Numbered from the stretch's first letter, positions 41,516-50,690 are shown. The stretch is 64,000 bases of DNA from Hyphomicrobium sp. (GCA_017512425.1 JAFWGI010000015.1:310001-374000), one strand, 5' to 3'. Notes: generated from the sequence alone by a model not told the origin. Numbers and translations: made by a program.

Positions 41516-42565
41516 TTAAGCGGCTTTTTCCAGCTTCGCGTCCCAGGTGCCGAGTGCGGCAAGGCTGTTCATCTTGGCGCGATGTGCGAAGGCGCGCTGA
41601 CCGGCAGCGACGTTCTCCGGCTTGCCGCCCCACGCCGACAGAGCGGCGGCCTGCAGCGCGCGGCCATACGAGAATGTCAGCTTCCACGGCCACGGCACGC
41701 TGTCGCCGCCCATGATCGCGTTCATGATCGACAAGTGCTTGGTCGCCGTTTCGTCCGATTGTCCACCCGAGAGGAAGGCGATGCCAGGGACGGCGGCGGG
41801 GACTGTCGCGCGCAAGCACTTCAAGGTCTTCTCGGCAACCTCTTCGGCGCTCGCCTGCTTCGCGGCTTTCTGACCGGCAATGACCATGTTCGGTTTCAGG
41901 ATCATGCCTTCGAGATTGACGCGGGCGTCGTAGAGTTCGCGGAACACCGATCGCAGCGTCCATTCGGTCACGCGGTAGCATTCGTCGATGTCGTGGCTTG
42001 CGTGCTCGCCGTCCATCAGGATTTCCGGTTCCACGATCGGCACGATACCGGCTTCTTGGCAAAGCGCCGCGTAACGCGCGAGCGCGTGGCTGTTGGCCTT
42101 GACGCAGTTCCACGTCGGCAGGCCATCGGCGATGGTGATGACGGCGCGCCATTTCGCGAAGCGGGCGCCGAGCTTGTGATATTCGGCGAGGCGTTCGCGC
42201 AGGCCGTCGAGGCCTTCGGTGATGGTTTCAATTTTCGACGTCGGTCCGGCGAGCGGCTTGGCGCCGGTGTCGACCTTGATGCCCGGGATCGATCCGGCAG
42301 CCTTCATGATGTCGACGAGCGTCGTGCCGTCCTTGGCCTTCTGGCGGATCGTCTCATCGTACAGGATGACGCCGGAGACGTAATTCTTCATGGCGTCCGT
42401 CGAGCGGAACAGCATTTCGCGATAATCGCGGCGGCTGTCTTCTGTCGAAACGGTGTTGATCTTGTCGAAGCGCTTCTTGATCGTGCCGGAGCTTTCGTCC
42501 GCCGCCAGAATGCCTTTGCCCGGCGCAACGAGTGCGAGGGCGATATCTTCGAGCTTTTCGGTCAT
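41516..42565 (-). CDS. class I fructose-bisphosphate aldolase
   Basis: The product has 349 residues. It interconverts fructose 1,6-bisphosphate with dihydroxyacetone phosphate and glyceraldehyde 3-phosphate by a Schiff base. The Schiff-base Lys is in GMILKPNMVIAGQ, and other motifs are GKGILAADESSGTIKKRFD, EPEILMDGEHASHDID and GIAFLSGGQSDETATKHL. This is the class I type, without metal. It lies downstream of gap on the same strand, 72 bases apart, with a hairpin between, so both glycolytic genes may be co-transcribed with attenuation. Confidence 0.95.
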   Translation of the reverse strand: MTEKLEDIALALVAPGKGILAADESSGTIKKRFDKINTVSTEDSRRDYREMLFRSTDAMKNYVSGVILYDETIRQKAKDGTTLVDIMKAAGSIPGIKVDTGAKPLAGPTSKIETITEGLDGLRERLAEYHKLGARFAKWRAVITIADGLPTWNCVKANSHALARYAALCQEAGIVPIVEPEILMDGEHASHDIDECYRVTEWTLRSVFRELYDARVNLEGMILKPNMVIAGQKAAKQASAEEVAEKTLKCLRATVPAAVPGIAFLSGGQSDETATKHLSIMNAIMGGDSVPWPWKLTFSYGRALQAAALSAWGGKPENVAAGQRAFAHRAKMNSLAALGTWDAKLEKAA

Positions 42566-42600
42566 AGTGCCTCCGTGGCAATTTCATTGTCGCAAACGAG

Positions 42601-42627
42601 AACGGGCGCCACGATGAGGCGCCCGTT
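42601..42627 (-). terminator. hairpin between gap and the aldolase gene
   Basis: AACGGGCGCC, loop ACGATGA, GGCGCCCGTT form a perfect 10-bp stem just after the gap stop on the minus strand. The downstream minus-strand sequence is CTCGTTTGCG, not a full T-run, so it may terminate partially or protect the gap transcript end. Confidence 0.6.
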
Positions 42628-42637
42628 TGAATTGTGC

Positions 42638-43645
42638 TTAGATGAGCTTGCCCATCGCGACCGAGGTGTCGGCCATGCGGTTGGAGAAGCCCCACTCGTT
42701 GTCGTACCATGTCAGCACGCGAACAAGCGTGCCATCCATGACTTTCGTCTGATCGAGATGGAAGATCGACGAGTGCGGGTCGTGGTTGAAGTCCATCGAC
42801 ACGTTCGGCTGGTCGGTGGTGCCGAGCACGCCTTTGAGCGCGCCGTTCGACGCTTTCAAAATCGCCTCGTTGATTTCCGCAACGGACGTTGCGCGCTTAG
42901 CGATGAACTTGAAATCGACGACCGAAACGTTCGGCGTCGGCACGCGGATCGAGGTTCCGTCGAGGCGGCCGTTCAATTCCGGCAGCACGAGGCCAACGGC
43001 CTTGGCAGCGCCCGTCGTCGTCGGGATCATCGACAGCGCTGCTGCGCGGCCGCGATAGAGATCTTTGTGGAACGTGTCGAGCGTCGGCTGGTCTCCGGTG
43101 TAGGCGTGGATCGTCGTCATGAAGCCTTTGTCGATGCCGACGAGGTCATGCAGAACCTTGGCGACCGGCGCGAGGCAGTTGGTCGTGCACGAGGCGTTCG
43201 AAATGATCAGGTGATCCTTCGTCAGCTTATCGTGATTGACGCCGTACACGACCGTGAGGTCGGCACCGTCGGCAGGCGCCGAGACGATGACGCGCTTGGC
43301 GCCGGCATCAAGGTGCAGCTTGGCCTTGTCCTTCGACGTGAAGATGCCGGTGCATTCAAGCGCGATATCGACGCCCAATTCCTTGTGCGGCAATTCTGCG
43401 GGGTTCTTCAAAGCCGTGACCTTGATCGGGCCGCGGCCGGCGTCGATCGTGTCGCCCGACACCGTCACCTTGTGCGGGAAGCGGCCGTGGACGCTGTCGA
43501 AGCGCAGCAGATGCGCGTTTGTTTCAACCGGCGCGAGGTCGTTGATGGCGACGACTTCGATGTCGGTGCGGCCGCTTTCAACGATCGCACGCAGAACGTT
43601 GCGCCCGATCCGTCCAAAACCATTGATCGCGACCTTCACTGCCAT
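42638..43645 (-). CDS. gap: type I glyceraldehyde-3-phosphate dehydrogenase
   Basis: About 335 residues from the ATG at 43645 ([18 protein letters not shown]), with GGAGAT upstream. NAD binds at GFGRIG; the catalytic Cys is in [19 protein letters not shown] and the catalytic His region is [20 protein letters not shown] (TIHAYTGDQ). It oxidises glyceraldehyde 3-phosphate with phosphate to 1,3-bisphosphoglycerate. The family's C-terminal [12 protein letters not shown] is present. It is the first gene of the gap-aldolase pair. Confidence 0.97.
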   Translation of the reverse strand: MAVKVAINGFGRIGRNVLRAIVESGRTDIEVVAINDLAPVETNAHLLRFDSVHGRFPHKVTVSGDTIDAGRGPIKVTALKNPAELPHKELGVDIALECTGIFTSKDKAKLHLDAGAKRVIVSAPADGADLTVVYGVNHDKLTKDHLIISNASCTTNCLAPVAKVLHDLVGIDKGFMTTIHAYTGDQPTLDTFHKDLYRGRAAALSMIPTTTGAAKAVGLVLPELNGRLDGTSIRVPTPNVSVVDFKFIAKRATSVAEINEAILKASNGALKGVLGTTDQPNVSMDFNHDPHSSIFHLDQTKVMDGTLVRVLTWYDNEWGFSNRMADTSVAMGKLI

Positions 43646-43954
43646 AACAACCAATCTCCGAAGTGTGTGTGTCGAATGCTCCTGCGGCTCAGCCGTAAAA
43701 CGGCGCGGCCACGCGACAGAGCGCTCTGGGGATGAATTTGCGGGCCATTAACTTGACCGGCCTGCGGTCTGTCAATGCGGCATGCCCTCAAAACGAGCAT
43801 CATAGCAAAAAGGCTTAAGTTTACGGCGAGTATGGGAAATGGGCGTGCACAACGTCTGTCGTTTGTTGACGCGCTTTGCCCGCTGCCCGTATCGTCATCA
43901 CTCAAGCAGAATCCTGGTGTTTTACAGGTCGCCGTATTGAGGCGTTAAGAGGCT
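43646..43954. other. divergent intergenic region, gap to the coiled-coil gene
   Basis: About 310 bases without a gene. It should hold the gap promoter on the minus strand and that of the zapA cluster on the plus strand. No strong repeat or hairpin is visible. Confidence 0.4.
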
Positions 43955-44233
43955 ATGGCGGAACGGATCACGGCACGCGCAAAGCGCCAGGACACGCCAA
44001 AGGAGGCGTCGAAACGGGTGCGGAAAGCCGCGTCCGGGAAAGCTGTGCAAAGTTCTCCGGCCGCAGGCCAGGCGGGAACTGCCGCTGATCCTGAACTCAC
44101 AAATGAAAATCAGCGCCTTAGGGCCGAGTTGGCGGCGGCTCGCGAACGCATTGCCGATCTGGAATCGCGGCAGGTCGACGTCACCAATCGGATTGCTTGG
44201 GTTATCGATTCCCTGCATAACTTGGACGAGTAG
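43955..44233 (+). CDS. small coiled-coil protein upstream of zapA (DUF4164-like)
   Basis: The product has 92 residues. The N-terminal half is basic and Ala/Lys-rich (AKRQDTPKEASKRVRKAASG). The C-terminal half is a coiled coil (LTNENQRLRAELAAARERIA) ending IAWVIDSLHNLDE. In Rhizobiales a small coiled-coil gene of this kind regularly precedes zapA, and a role with the division ring is suspected. Two bases separate its stop from the zapA GTG at 44236, so they are coupled. Family assignment is by position and composition. Confidence 0.65.
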   Translation: MAERITARAKRQDTPKEASKRVRKAASGKAVQSSPAAGQAGTAADPELTNENQRLRAELAAARERIADLESRQVDVTNRIAWVIDSLHNLDE

Positions 44234-44235
44234 AA

Positions 44236-44613
44236 GTGCTTCGAGTCGGACCTGAAGGACGGCCGCAAGCCGGTGCGCCATTGGCCCAAGTAGCCATCAG
44301 CTTCAACAATCGCACCTTCCGCTTTCAATGCGGCGAGGACGAAGCCGGGCGCCTCGAAGAACTCGCCAACTATCTCAAAACGAAACTCGACGCTTTGATG
44401 CGCGAACACGGTCCGATCGGAGATGAACGTCTCGTGCTGATGGCCGCGCTGACGATTGCCGACGAGCTCTTCGAGGCGCGCGCCGATATCGACGAATTGC
44501 TCGAAGATCAGACCGGTAAGCTGAAATCTGCAGCGGCCGACGGCAAGTCGAAGAAGACGCCGGGTGAGGGTGTCGATGACGCCGCGCACAAAGATTACAA
44601 AGCTATCGGCTAG
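44236..44613 (+). CDS. zapA: cell division protein ZapA
   Basis: The product has 125 residues from the GTG at 44236, supported by GGACGAG five bases upstream; the family core starts LAQVAISFNNRTFRFQCGED, so a TTG at 44281 is an alternative. ZapA binds FtsZ filaments and cross-links them at the division ring. The globular head ends near ALMREHGPIGDERLVLMAAL and is followed by the helical tail ADELFEARADIDELLED and a Lys/Gly-rich end. Confidence 0.85.
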   Translation: MLRVGPEGRPQAGAPLAQVAISFNNRTFRFQCGEDEAGRLEELANYLKTKLDALMREHGPIGDERLVLMAALTIADELFEARADIDELLEDQTGKLKSAAADGKSKKTPGEGVDDAAHKDYKAIG

Positions 44614-44622
44614 CACGATCGT

Positions 44623-45000
44623 ATGATCGATAAAATCCGCATCTGGGCGAAATCGCTTAAACCTGAAATCGCGGCGTTGGCGGGTGCCGTGCGTGATTCA
44701 AGAACGCCGTGGCACGCAAAAGCGCTGGGCTTTGTTATTGTCGCCTATGCCTTAAGCCCGATCGATCTTATTCCCGATTTCATTCCGGTTATCGGCTTTC
44801 TAGACGACGCGATTTTGCTGCCGCTTGGTATCTGGCTGGTGTTGCGGCTCATTCCGCGTGAGGTTATGGCCGAGCACCGCGCGAGCGTTGCTGCGGGACA
44901 GCGCCTCCCGCCGAACCGCATCGCGGCCGCCGTCATCATAGCGCTTTGGATTGCGGGGTTAACGTTTGCGGCGCACTGGCTGTGGCGCGCGTATTTTTGA
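44623..45000 (+). CDS. DUF1232 (YkvA-type) membrane protein
   Basis: The product has 125 residues. The DUF1232 signature VIVAYALSPIDLIPDFIPVI is present in a hydrophobic region (~48-70), followed by GFLDDAILLPLGIWLVLRLI and a second membrane helix near the C-terminus (AAAVIIALWIAGLTFAAHWL). Family members are small inner-membrane proteins of unknown role. It lies 10 bases after zapA and before the 6S RNA, so it interrupts the usual zapA-ssrS-cyclo-ligase order. Confidence 0.85.
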   Translation: MIDKIRIWAKSLKPEIAALAGAVRDSRTPWHAKALGFVIVAYALSPIDLIPDFIPVIGFLDDAILLPLGIWLVLRLIPREVMAEHRASVAAGQRLPPNRIAAAVIIALWIAGLTFAAHWLWRAYF

Positions 45001-45055
45001 TTGCGTGCGCTGTGCGTTAGCGCCGCGCGGGCCTGGATTTCGTTGGTGCGCTGTC

Positions 45056-45215
45056 TTACGTTCGTCTGGCTGCGGGGCCCGTTAGGGGCAAATGACCCGG
45101 GGGCCTATAAGATCCGCATGGGTGCTGTCCCTGTCTGGAGCCGTGGTTCCGGACACATGGTGCCCACCTACACTCGTAGGGACCACGCGGGATCATGTTC
45201 CCGACGGCCTTCGCG
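45056..45215 (+). ncRNA. ssrS: probable 6S RNA
   Basis: The locus lies between zapA and 5-formyltetrahydrofolate cyclo-ligase, where 6S RNA genes sit in many proteobacteria. Non-coding sequence of ~160 bases can fold into one long interrupted hairpin: TGTCTGGA pairs with TTCCGGACA at the tip (45132-45156), GATCCGC with GCGGGATC (45111-45194), and further pairs lie toward the ends. 6S RNA binds the sigma-70 holoenzyme as a promoter mimic and lowers transcription in stationary phase. Ends are approximate. Identification rests on synteny plus this fold, not on a covariance search. Confidence 0.6.
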
Positions 45216-45226
45216 GCACTCAATTG

Positions 45227-45270
45227 ATTGTGCCTTCCGACTCGCCTCCGGCGAGCCTGCCGGAAGGCAC
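45227..45270 (+). repeat. single REP-like hairpin unit
   Basis: Arms ATTGTGCCTTCCGACTCGCC, loop TCC, and GGCGAGCCTGCCGGAAGGCAC pair outer and inner stems. Compared with the tandem copies at 10747-10926, the inner stem is CTCGCC/GGCGAG instead of CTCCGC/GCGGAG, and one outer pair changes from G-C to T-A; both arms change together. It lies between the 6S RNA and the cyclo-ligase gene. Confidence 0.75.
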
Positions 45271-45327
45271 GGAACTGCTGCGCGCCGGCCGGAACGCGCG
45301 GAGGAGTTGCTGCGCGGAAGAGGTGCG

Positions 45328-45915
45328 ATGCCGGGCGATGTGCTGGACTTGAAGAAAAAGCTACGTGCTGAAGCGATCGATGCGCGTGCGGCAGCGTTTG
45401 CCGAGCATGGCGCGGACGCGAGCCGCCGGCTTGCAGCGCACGGGCTCGATTTTCTGAAAGTTGCGCCAGGAGCAATCGTGTCCGGCTTTGCTGCGATCCG
45501 CGATGAGATCAATCCTGCCGATTTGATGGTTTGGCTTCACGCGGAGGGCATGCGTTTGGCGCTTCCGGTCATGGTCGGCAAAGGCCAGGCGCTCGTCATG
45601 CGGTCGTGGGCGCCCGGCGACGCGATGGAAGCCGCGGCCTGGGGCATTGCCGAGCCGATGGCTGACAAACCCGAAGTCGAGCCTGACGTCGTTCTCGTTC
45701 CACTGCTTGCCTTTGACGCCAATGGTTACCGTCTCGGCTACGGCGGCGGATTTTACGACCGCACGCTCGCAAAATTGCGCGCAAAAAAGCGGGTTACCGC
45801 CGTCGGCGTCGCCTACGACGAACAAAAGGTCGACGCCGTCCCCGTCGAAAGCTATGACCAGCGCCTGGATTGGGTGCTGACGCCGTCTGGTCCGCACCGC
45901 TGCGACACTCACTGA
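45328..45915 (+). CDS. 5-formyltetrahydrofolate cyclo-ligase
   Basis: About 195 residues from the ATG at 45328 with AGAGG upstream; the frame is open further 5' but this overlaps the 6S RNA and repeat. It converts 5-formyl-THF to 5,10-methenyl-THF using ATP. Family motifs are the basic start LKKKLRAEAIDARAAAF, VLVPLLAFDANGYRLGYGGG and FYDRTL, and the C-terminal GVAYDEQKVDAVPVESYDQR. The 6S-cyclo-ligase order is widespread in proteobacteria. Folate C1 metabolism also fits a methylotroph. Confidence 0.93.
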   Translation: MPGDVLDLKKKLRAEAIDARAAAFAEHGADASRRLAAHGLDFLKVAPGAIVSGFAAIRDEINPADLMVWLHAEGMRLALPVMVGKGQALVMRSWAPGDAMEAAAWGIAEPMADKPEVEPDVVLVPLLAFDANGYRLGYGGGFYDRTLAKLRAKKRVTAVGVAYDEQKVDAVPVESYDQRLDWVLTPSGPHRCDTH

Positions 45916-45942
45916 GCCGGATGGCTCTTAGAAAGACTTTGA

Positions 45943-46800
45943 ATGCGACTGCTGTTTCTTGGCGATATCGTCGGCCGCTCCGGGCGGACCGCTGTCTGCG
46001 AAGCGTTGCCGAAACTGATTGCCCAAAACGGGCTCGATTTCGTGATCATCAACGGTGAGAACGCGGCCGGCGGTTTCGGTATCACCGAAGCCATTCTCAA
46101 TGATCTGATTGATGCCGGTGCCGATTGCGTCACGCTCGGTAATCACGCCTTCGACCAGAAGGAAACGCTGGTCTACATCGACCGGCATGACCGGCTGATC
46201 CGCCCGCTCAATTTTCCGGCGGGTACGCCGGGCAAAGGCGCGACGCTGTTGCGCGCGAAAAATGGCGCCGATGTGCTTGTCATCAATGCGATGGGCCGCG
46301 TCTTCATGACCGAACTCGACTGCCCGTTCCGCGCCGTCGACAACGAGATCACGGCGTGCGGATTGAAAACCGGCGCCGACGCGATCTTCGTCGATTTTCA
46401 CGCCGAGGCGACGAGCGAAAAGCAGGCGCTGGGCCACTTCCTGGATGGACGGGTCTCCGGCGTTGTCGGCACGCACACGCATACACCGACGAGCGATCAC
46501 CGCGTGCTGCCCGGCGGCACGGCCTACATGTCGGATGCCGGGATGTGCGGCGATTACAACTCGGTTCTGGGCATGGATACGGACGAGCCGATCAACCGCT
46601 TCCTGACCAAAATTCCGCGCACGCGTTTCGAGCCATCAACAGGTGCCGGTACACTGTCGGGCTTCGCGGTCGAGATCGATGATCGGACCGGGCTTGCCAT
46701 ACGCTGCGCTGCGTTCCGCAAAGGCCCGCATCTCGAACAGACCGTTCCAGCGTTTTGGGCCGAAAAGCCGGCCGTCGCGGGCAAAGCTGCCGCCGGATAA
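45943..46800 (+). CDS. YmdB-type metallophosphoesterase (TIGR00282)
   Basis: The product has 285 residues. Metal ligands appear in MRLLFLGDIVGRSGR (Asp), IINGENAAGGFG (Asn-Glu-Asn), LGNHAFDQKE (Asn-His) and VDFHAEATSEKQALG then VVGTHTHTPTSDH (His). Members cleave 2',3'-cyclic nucleotides and related phosphodiesters. It starts 28 bases after the cyclo-ligase and probably shares its transcript. The exact substrate is unknown. Confidence 0.92.
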   Translation: MRLLFLGDIVGRSGRTAVCEALPKLIAQNGLDFVIINGENAAGGFGITEAILNDLIDAGADCVTLGNHAFDQKETLVYIDRHDRLIRPLNFPAGTPGKGATLLRAKNGADVLVINAMGRVFMTELDCPFRAVDNEITACGLKTGADAIFVDFHAEATSEKQALGHFLDGRVSGVVGTHTHTPTSDHRVLPGGTAYMSDAGMCGDYNSVLGMDTDEPINRFLTKIPRTRFEPSTGAGTLSGFAVEIDDRTGLAIRCAAFRKGPHLEQTVPAFWAEKPAVAGKAAAG

Positions 46801-46887
46801 TCGGCGCTGCGTGCGAGGCTTGACCGCAGGGCGGCGTCCCGGCCAATAAGGGCGGCAAATCGCCTCCAGTCGAAATCGGAAGTCATC

Positions 46888-47637
46888 ATGGCCGGCCATT
46901 CACAGTTCAAGAATATTATGCATCGCAAGGGCAAGCAGGATGCCATGCGAGCGAAGGCGTTTGCGAAATTCGCGCGTGAAATTACGGTCGCGGCCAAGAC
47001 CGGTACGCCTGACCCGGCCATGAACCCGCGATTGCGCCTCGCGATCCAAGCGGCGCGTGCCGAAAACATGCCCAAAGACAACATCGAGCGCGCGATCAAA
47101 AAGGCTCAGGGGAACGATACGGCGAATTACGACTCCGTTCGTTACGAAGGGTACGCGCCGGGCGGCGTCGCGATCATCGCCGAAGCCTTGACCGACAATC
47201 GCAATCGCACCGGCGGCGCGGTGCGCTCCGTATTCACGAAATACGATGGCAATCTCGGTTCGACCGGCTCGGTCAGCCACATGTTCAGCCATATCGGCGA
47301 GATCGTTTACAAGAGCGACAAGGGCAGCGCCGACGCGATGCTCGAAGCCGCAATCGAAGCCGGTGCCGACGATGTCGTCTCGGACGACAGCGGCCACACG
47401 ATCGTCTGCCCCTTCGATAGTCTTGGCACTGTCGCGGCGGCGCTCGAAAAAACGCTAGGCGAAGCACAATCCGTCAAAACAATCTGGAAGCCGAACCTCA
47501 CGACACAAGTCGATGAAGAGGTCGCCGTGACGATCATGAAAATGATTGCGGCACTCGATGACGACGAAGACGTGCAGAACGTCTACGCCAACTTCGAGGT
47601 CTCCGAAGACGTCATGAAAAAACTGACGGCGGCCTGA
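46888..47637 (+). CDS. YebC/PmpR family protein
   Basis: The product has 249 residues. It starts [20 protein letters not shown], the family signature, with [40 protein letters not shown] and the GSVSHMF motif. The YebC family binds DNA, and recent work also links it to translation of proline-rich sequences. In many bacteria it lies next to ruvC, and here ruvC follows ~850 bases later behind two small genes. Confidence 0.95.
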   Translation: MAGHSQFKNIMHRKGKQDAMRAKAFAKFAREITVAAKTGTPDPAMNPRLRLAIQAARAENMPKDNIERAIKKAQGNDTANYDSVRYEGYAPGGVAIIAEALTDNRNRTGGAVRSVFTKYDGNLGSTGSVSHMFSHIGEIVYKSDKGSADAMLEAAIEAGADDVVSDDSGHTIVCPFDSLGTVAAALEKTLGEAQSVKTIWKPNLTTQVDEEVAVTIMKMIAALDDDEDVQNVYANFEVSEDVMKKLTAA

Positions 47638-47837
47638 ATTTACAAAATTTGAAGGTTACTGCTGCCGCTGTTAATGAACGCGTATCATCCTTTGTCCAAT
47701 GTTTACTCCGCATTCATGACATCGCTCAAAACCCTCTAAAGCCAACATTTTGCGGCGTTTTTGAACTTCAAAGCGCGAACTATTTGCGCCAAAAATCGTT
47801 GGTCCGGTCCAAGCCGGAGCAATTGAGGTCAAGTGTC

Positions 47838-48035
47838 GTGGCAAGTGCAGGTACCATGTTCAGCAGTTTCGCAGCCAATCTTCTGCGGGTGCGCAGAATT
47901 GAGGCGCAGATCGCGCAGGAGCGCGTCTTCGATCGCGAAAGCTTCCGGGCTTCGCTGACGGAGCGCCGCAGCGCGGCTCAGCCGAATCTTGCTGCCGTCT
48001 ACGATATGCATCGCATGGGTGCCGTCGCGCGTTAA
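47838..48035 (+). CDS. small hypothetical protein (65 aa)
   Basis: The GTG at 47838 is preceded by GAGGT (47826-47830); the longer frame starting at 47649 has no ribosome site. The product begins MASAGTMFSSFAANLLRVRR and is basic (Arg 15 percent or so), largely helical (IEAQIAQERVFDRESFRASL). No family is recognised. An in-frame ATG at 47856 is an alternative. Confidence 0.45.
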   Translation: MASAGTMFSSFAANLLRVRRIEAQIAQERVFDRESFRASLTERRSAAQPNLAAVYDMHRMGAVAR

Positions 48036-48069
48036 CAAGCGCGCGACAGGACGTGCCGCCTGGCGGGCG

Positions 48070-48423
48070 TCAGGCGTAGAACGCGCCGAAGACCGCGAGC
48101 AGCAGGCCGGCCATCACCATGATGAAACCTGCGATCCCGAACACCTGAGACATGGCGTGGCGGAACGCGTAGCGGGCAACTTTGCGCGCTTTGCCGGTTG
48201 CCGTCGGCGCGCCGGCGACGTCGTCGAGCCGCGCCCGAATGTCTGCCGGCATGTCCGGCCGGCCGCGCTTCTTGAGCGCCCCGATGGCCGCTTCCGCGGT
48301 GGCGTCGGCGATGGCACCTGTCATGCTGTTGCGATTGGCCCAGCGGATCAGCCAGATACCGATCAGCACCATTGCGAGCCCGATAGCGACCCAGCCGGGA
48401 TGTGTCATTGGAATGCCAGTCAT
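48070..48423 (-). CDS. small membrane protein with two helices
   Basis: About 117 residues from the ATG at 48423 with GGGAGG eight bases upstream. One membrane helix is near the N-terminus (HPGWVAIGLAMVLIGIWLIR), a soluble loop (~35-85) holds KKRGRPDMPADIRARLDD, and the second helix is at the C-terminus (VFGIAGFIMVMAGLLLAVFG). I do not recognise a family. It is divergent from ruvC. Confidence 0.6.
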   Translation of the reverse strand: MTGIPMTHPGWVAIGLAMVLIGIWLIRWANRNSMTGAIADATAEAAIGALKKRGRPDMPADIRARLDDVAGAPTATGKARKVARYAFRHAMSQVFGIAGFIMVMAGLLLAVFGAFYA

Positions 48424-48492
48424 CGCGCAACCCTCCCTTTCGGCCATCGGCCCGCTTGCCGGATACACTATAGCCCGTGCTAGCACTTTCGC

Positions 48493-49020
48493 ATGCAATC
48501 GAGAACGATTCGGATCATCGGGCTTGACCCAGGTTTGCGGCGCACCGGCTGGGGCGTCGTCGATAGCGACGGCGTGCGCCTCATCTATGTCGCCTCCGGT
48601 GTCATCACACCGGCGACCGGCGACGATCTCGCTTACCGGCTGCGCGAGCTGTTTGAAGGCATTTGCGGCGTGGTGGCTAGCTTCAAGCCGCGCGAGGCGG
48701 CGGTCGAAGAGACCTTCGTCAACGACAATCCGCGCTCGACGTTGAAACTTGGGCAGGCGCGCGGAACGGTTTTGCTGGCGCCGGCGATGTCGGGGCTGAC
48801 GATTGCCGAATACACGCCGAACCTGATCAAGAAATCTGTTGTCGGATCGGGACACGCCGACAAGACCCAGATTCAAGCGATGGTCAAATTTCTGCTGCCC
48901 AGAGCGACTTTCAATAGCGCTGACGAAGCCGACGCGTTGGCGATTGCGATTACGCATGCCAACCATCGGGCGAGCGCTGCGGTGCTGGCGGCGCACGAAA
49001 AGAAAGTTGCAAGGCTATGA
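48493..49020 (+). CDS. ruvC: Holliday junction resolvase RuvC
   Basis: The product has 175 residues. Catalytic acids are visible: [16 protein letters not shown] (Asp), [14 protein letters not shown] (Glu) and [16 protein letters not shown] (two Asp). RuvC cuts Holliday junctions as a dimer. Its TGA stop overlaps the ruvA ATG by four bases, so the pair is coupled. The upstream gene is divergent. Confidence 0.97.
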   Translation: MQSRTIRIIGLDPGLRRTGWGVVDSDGVRLIYVASGVITPATGDDLAYRLRELFEGICGVVASFKPREAAVEETFVNDNPRSTLKLGQARGTVLLAPAMSGLTIAEYTPNLIKKSVVGSGHADKTQIQAMVKFLLPRATFNSADEADALAIAITHANHRASAAVLAAHEKKVARL

Positions 49021-49637
49021 TCGGTAAGTTGACGGGTAAGGTCGATGCGATCGGCGAAAGCTTTTTGATCATCGATGTCGGCGGTGTCGGCTACGAGGTG
49101 CAGGCATCGAGCCGCACGCTGCGCAATTTGAAAATTGGCGATGTCGTGTCGTTGACCATCGATACGCACGTACGGGAAGACGCAATAAAACTGTTCGGTT
49201 TCCAAAGCGAGCTGGAACGCAGCTGGTTCCGAACGCTGCAGACCATCCAGGGCGTCGGGTCCAAGGTGGCGCTTGCTTTGCTCGGCATCATGAGCCCGCA
49301 GGATCTCGCCAACGCAATCGCGCTCAGCAACTCGGCCGCCGTCGAAGAAGCGCCCGGCATCGGCAAAAAGCTGGCGCAGCGCATCGTTCTCGAACTGAAG
49401 GACAAAGCGCCCGCCCTGTCGGTCGCGGGATTGCACGTGCCGGTTGCGGCAGGAGGGCCAGCCGCCGCAGCACCCGTGCAGGGCCATGCGGCCGCAGAAG
49501 CCATCTCGGCGCTGACCAATCTCGGCTATAATCCGCAGCAGGCATCCGGCGCGGTCGCTGCCGCGATGAAGGAACTCGGTTCCGATGCCGATACGGCGAA
49601 ACTGATCCGTCGCGGCTTGAAGGAACTGGCGCGTTAG
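49017..49637 (+). CDS. ruvA: Holliday junction DNA helicase subunit RuvA
   Basis: The product has 206 residues. Domain I is [20 protein letters not shown] with [15 protein letters not shown], domain II has two helix-hairpin-helix motifs ([20 protein letters not shown] and [17 protein letters not shown]), and domain III is the RuvB-binding three-helix unit near the C-terminus ([20 protein letters not shown]). RuvA tetramers hold the Holliday junction for RuvB. It overlaps ruvC. ruvB does not follow directly but comes 2.1 kb downstream. Confidence 0.97.
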   Translation: MIGKLTGKVDAIGESFLIIDVGGVGYEVQASSRTLRNLKIGDVVSLTIDTHVREDAIKLFGFQSELERSWFRTLQTIQGVGSKVALALLGIMSPQDLANAIALSNSAAVEEAPGIGKKLAQRIVLELKDKAPALSVAGLHVPVAAGGPAAAAPVQGHAAAEAISALTNLGYNPQQASGAVAAAMKELGSDADTAKLIRRGLKELAR

Positions 49638-49648
49638 GAGCCGGCGGC

Positions 49649-50101
49649 GTGCACATCTACATCGATGCCGATGCGTGTCCTGTGAAAGACGAAGCGCTGA
49701 AAGTTGCCGAACGCCACGGCATTGCCATCACCTACGTTTCGAATGCCTGGATGCGGTTGCCGGAGAGCGCGCTTGTGCAGCGAATGGTGGTCGCCGAGGG
49801 GCCGGATGCTGCCGACGACTGGATTGCCGAACGGATCGGCGCAGGCGATATTTGCGTAACCCAGGATATTCCTCTCGCCAGCCGATGCTTGAAGGCCGGA
49901 GCGCGCGCGATTGGCAATACGGGTAAGCCGTTTACGGACGCGTCGATCGGCATGGCGCTCGCGATGCGGGAGCTGTCGCAGCATCTGCGCGAGACGGGCG
50001 AGAGCCGCGGCTTCAACGCGGCTTTCACGCGCCAGGATCGATCGCGGTTTCTGGAAGCGCTCGAGAACGCGGTGCAATCGATCAAGCGCGCTGGGAAATG
50101 A
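49649..50101 (+). CDS. YaiI/YqxD family (DUF188) protein
   Basis: The product has 150 residues from a GTG at 49649 with GGAG six bases before it. It begins VHIYIDADACPVKDEALKVA, the family signature of a PIN-like Asp/Cys motif, with DDWIAERIGAGDICVTQDIP and ARAIGNTGKPFTD-like sequence. The fold is a PIN-like nuclease domain; the function is not established. It lies 11 bases after ruvA and is probably in the ruv transcript. Confidence 0.92.
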   Translation: MHIYIDADACPVKDEALKVAERHGIAITYVSNAWMRLPESALVQRMVVAEGPDAADDWIAERIGAGDICVTQDIPLASRCLKAGARAIGNTGKPFTDASIGMALAMRELSQHLRETGESRGFNAAFTRQDRSRFLEALENAVQSIKRAGK

Positions 50102-50116
50102 GTACTGCCGCGAATT

Positions 50117-50239
50117 TCCCTCTCCCCATTTCGCTGCGTTTGAAATGAGGAGAGGGTTAGGGTGAGGGGCAGCGGATCGTTCGGTGCTTGTTGTTGCCCC
50201 TCACCCTAGCCCTCTCCCCGTAAGAACGGGGAGAGGGAT
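50117..50239. repeat. long GGGGAGAGGG palindromic element, copy 2
   Basis: The left half is CCCTCTCCCC...GAGGAGAGGG followed by TTAGGGTGAGGGG; the right half is CCCCTCACCCTAGCCCTCTCCCC split by a short loop, closing GGGGAGAGGGA. The two halves are reverse complements over tens of bases, so a large cruciform can form. It lies between the DUF188 gene and the membrane-protein pair, in the middle of the ruv region. Confidence 0.8.
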
Positions 50240-50276
50240 CAGTGCGTCGCCTTGAACTGCAATAAAGGAAAAGAAC

Positions 50277-50690
50277 TTGGCTCCCGTTTCAAACAAGCAG
50301 CGCGCGCTTTGGATGGTTCTGATCACGTCTCTTGCTGCGCCGTTTTTTGCAGGGCTGGTCGCCGTCGCGGTTTCTTTGGTCGCGCACGCAATCGGCTGGG
50401 TGGAAATTCCGGGCGGCGCGCAGTCACTTGGCGAAGCGGGCATTGCGACGTTCGCATGGAGCGCCATTCCGGCAACCATCGCGGCGTTGGGTTTGACGCC
50501 GTATGTGCTGCAAAGCGGAACTTATAGTTGGCTGCACGCCGCCGTGGCTGGCGTTGTGGCGTTCGGCGTCAGCACGATCGTCGCTCCAATTCCAACTGGT
50601 CCGTTTGTACCGATGATGGCATTTCTTGCAGGACTGATCGCGGTCGGTATGCGCGCCATGTTGGTCCGCGGCGGGATAGTGTTGCCATGA
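50277..50690 (+). CDS. small membrane protein, four helices (hypothetical)
   Basis: About 137 residues from a TTG at 50277, with AAAGGAAAAG upstream. Four hydrophobic segments are visible, such as MVLITSLAAPFFAGLVAVAV, TFAWSAIPATIAALGLTPYV, AAVAGVVAFGVSTIV and AFLAGLIAVGMRAML. No family is recognised. Its stop overlaps the next gene by four bases, so the two are a coupled pair. Confidence 0.65.
   Translation: MAPVSNKQRALWMVLITSLAAPFFAGLVAVAVSLVAHAIGWVEIPGGAQSLGEAGIATFAWSAIPATIAALGLTPYVLQSGTYSWLHAAVAGVVAFGVSTIVAPIPTGPFVPMMAFLAGLIAVGMRAMLVRGGIVLP

Noticed and set aside
41480..43735. 751-codon open frame on the plus strand opposite aldolase and gap
   Set aside because: Antisense shadow spanning two well-identified glycolytic genes; no ribosome site or domain.
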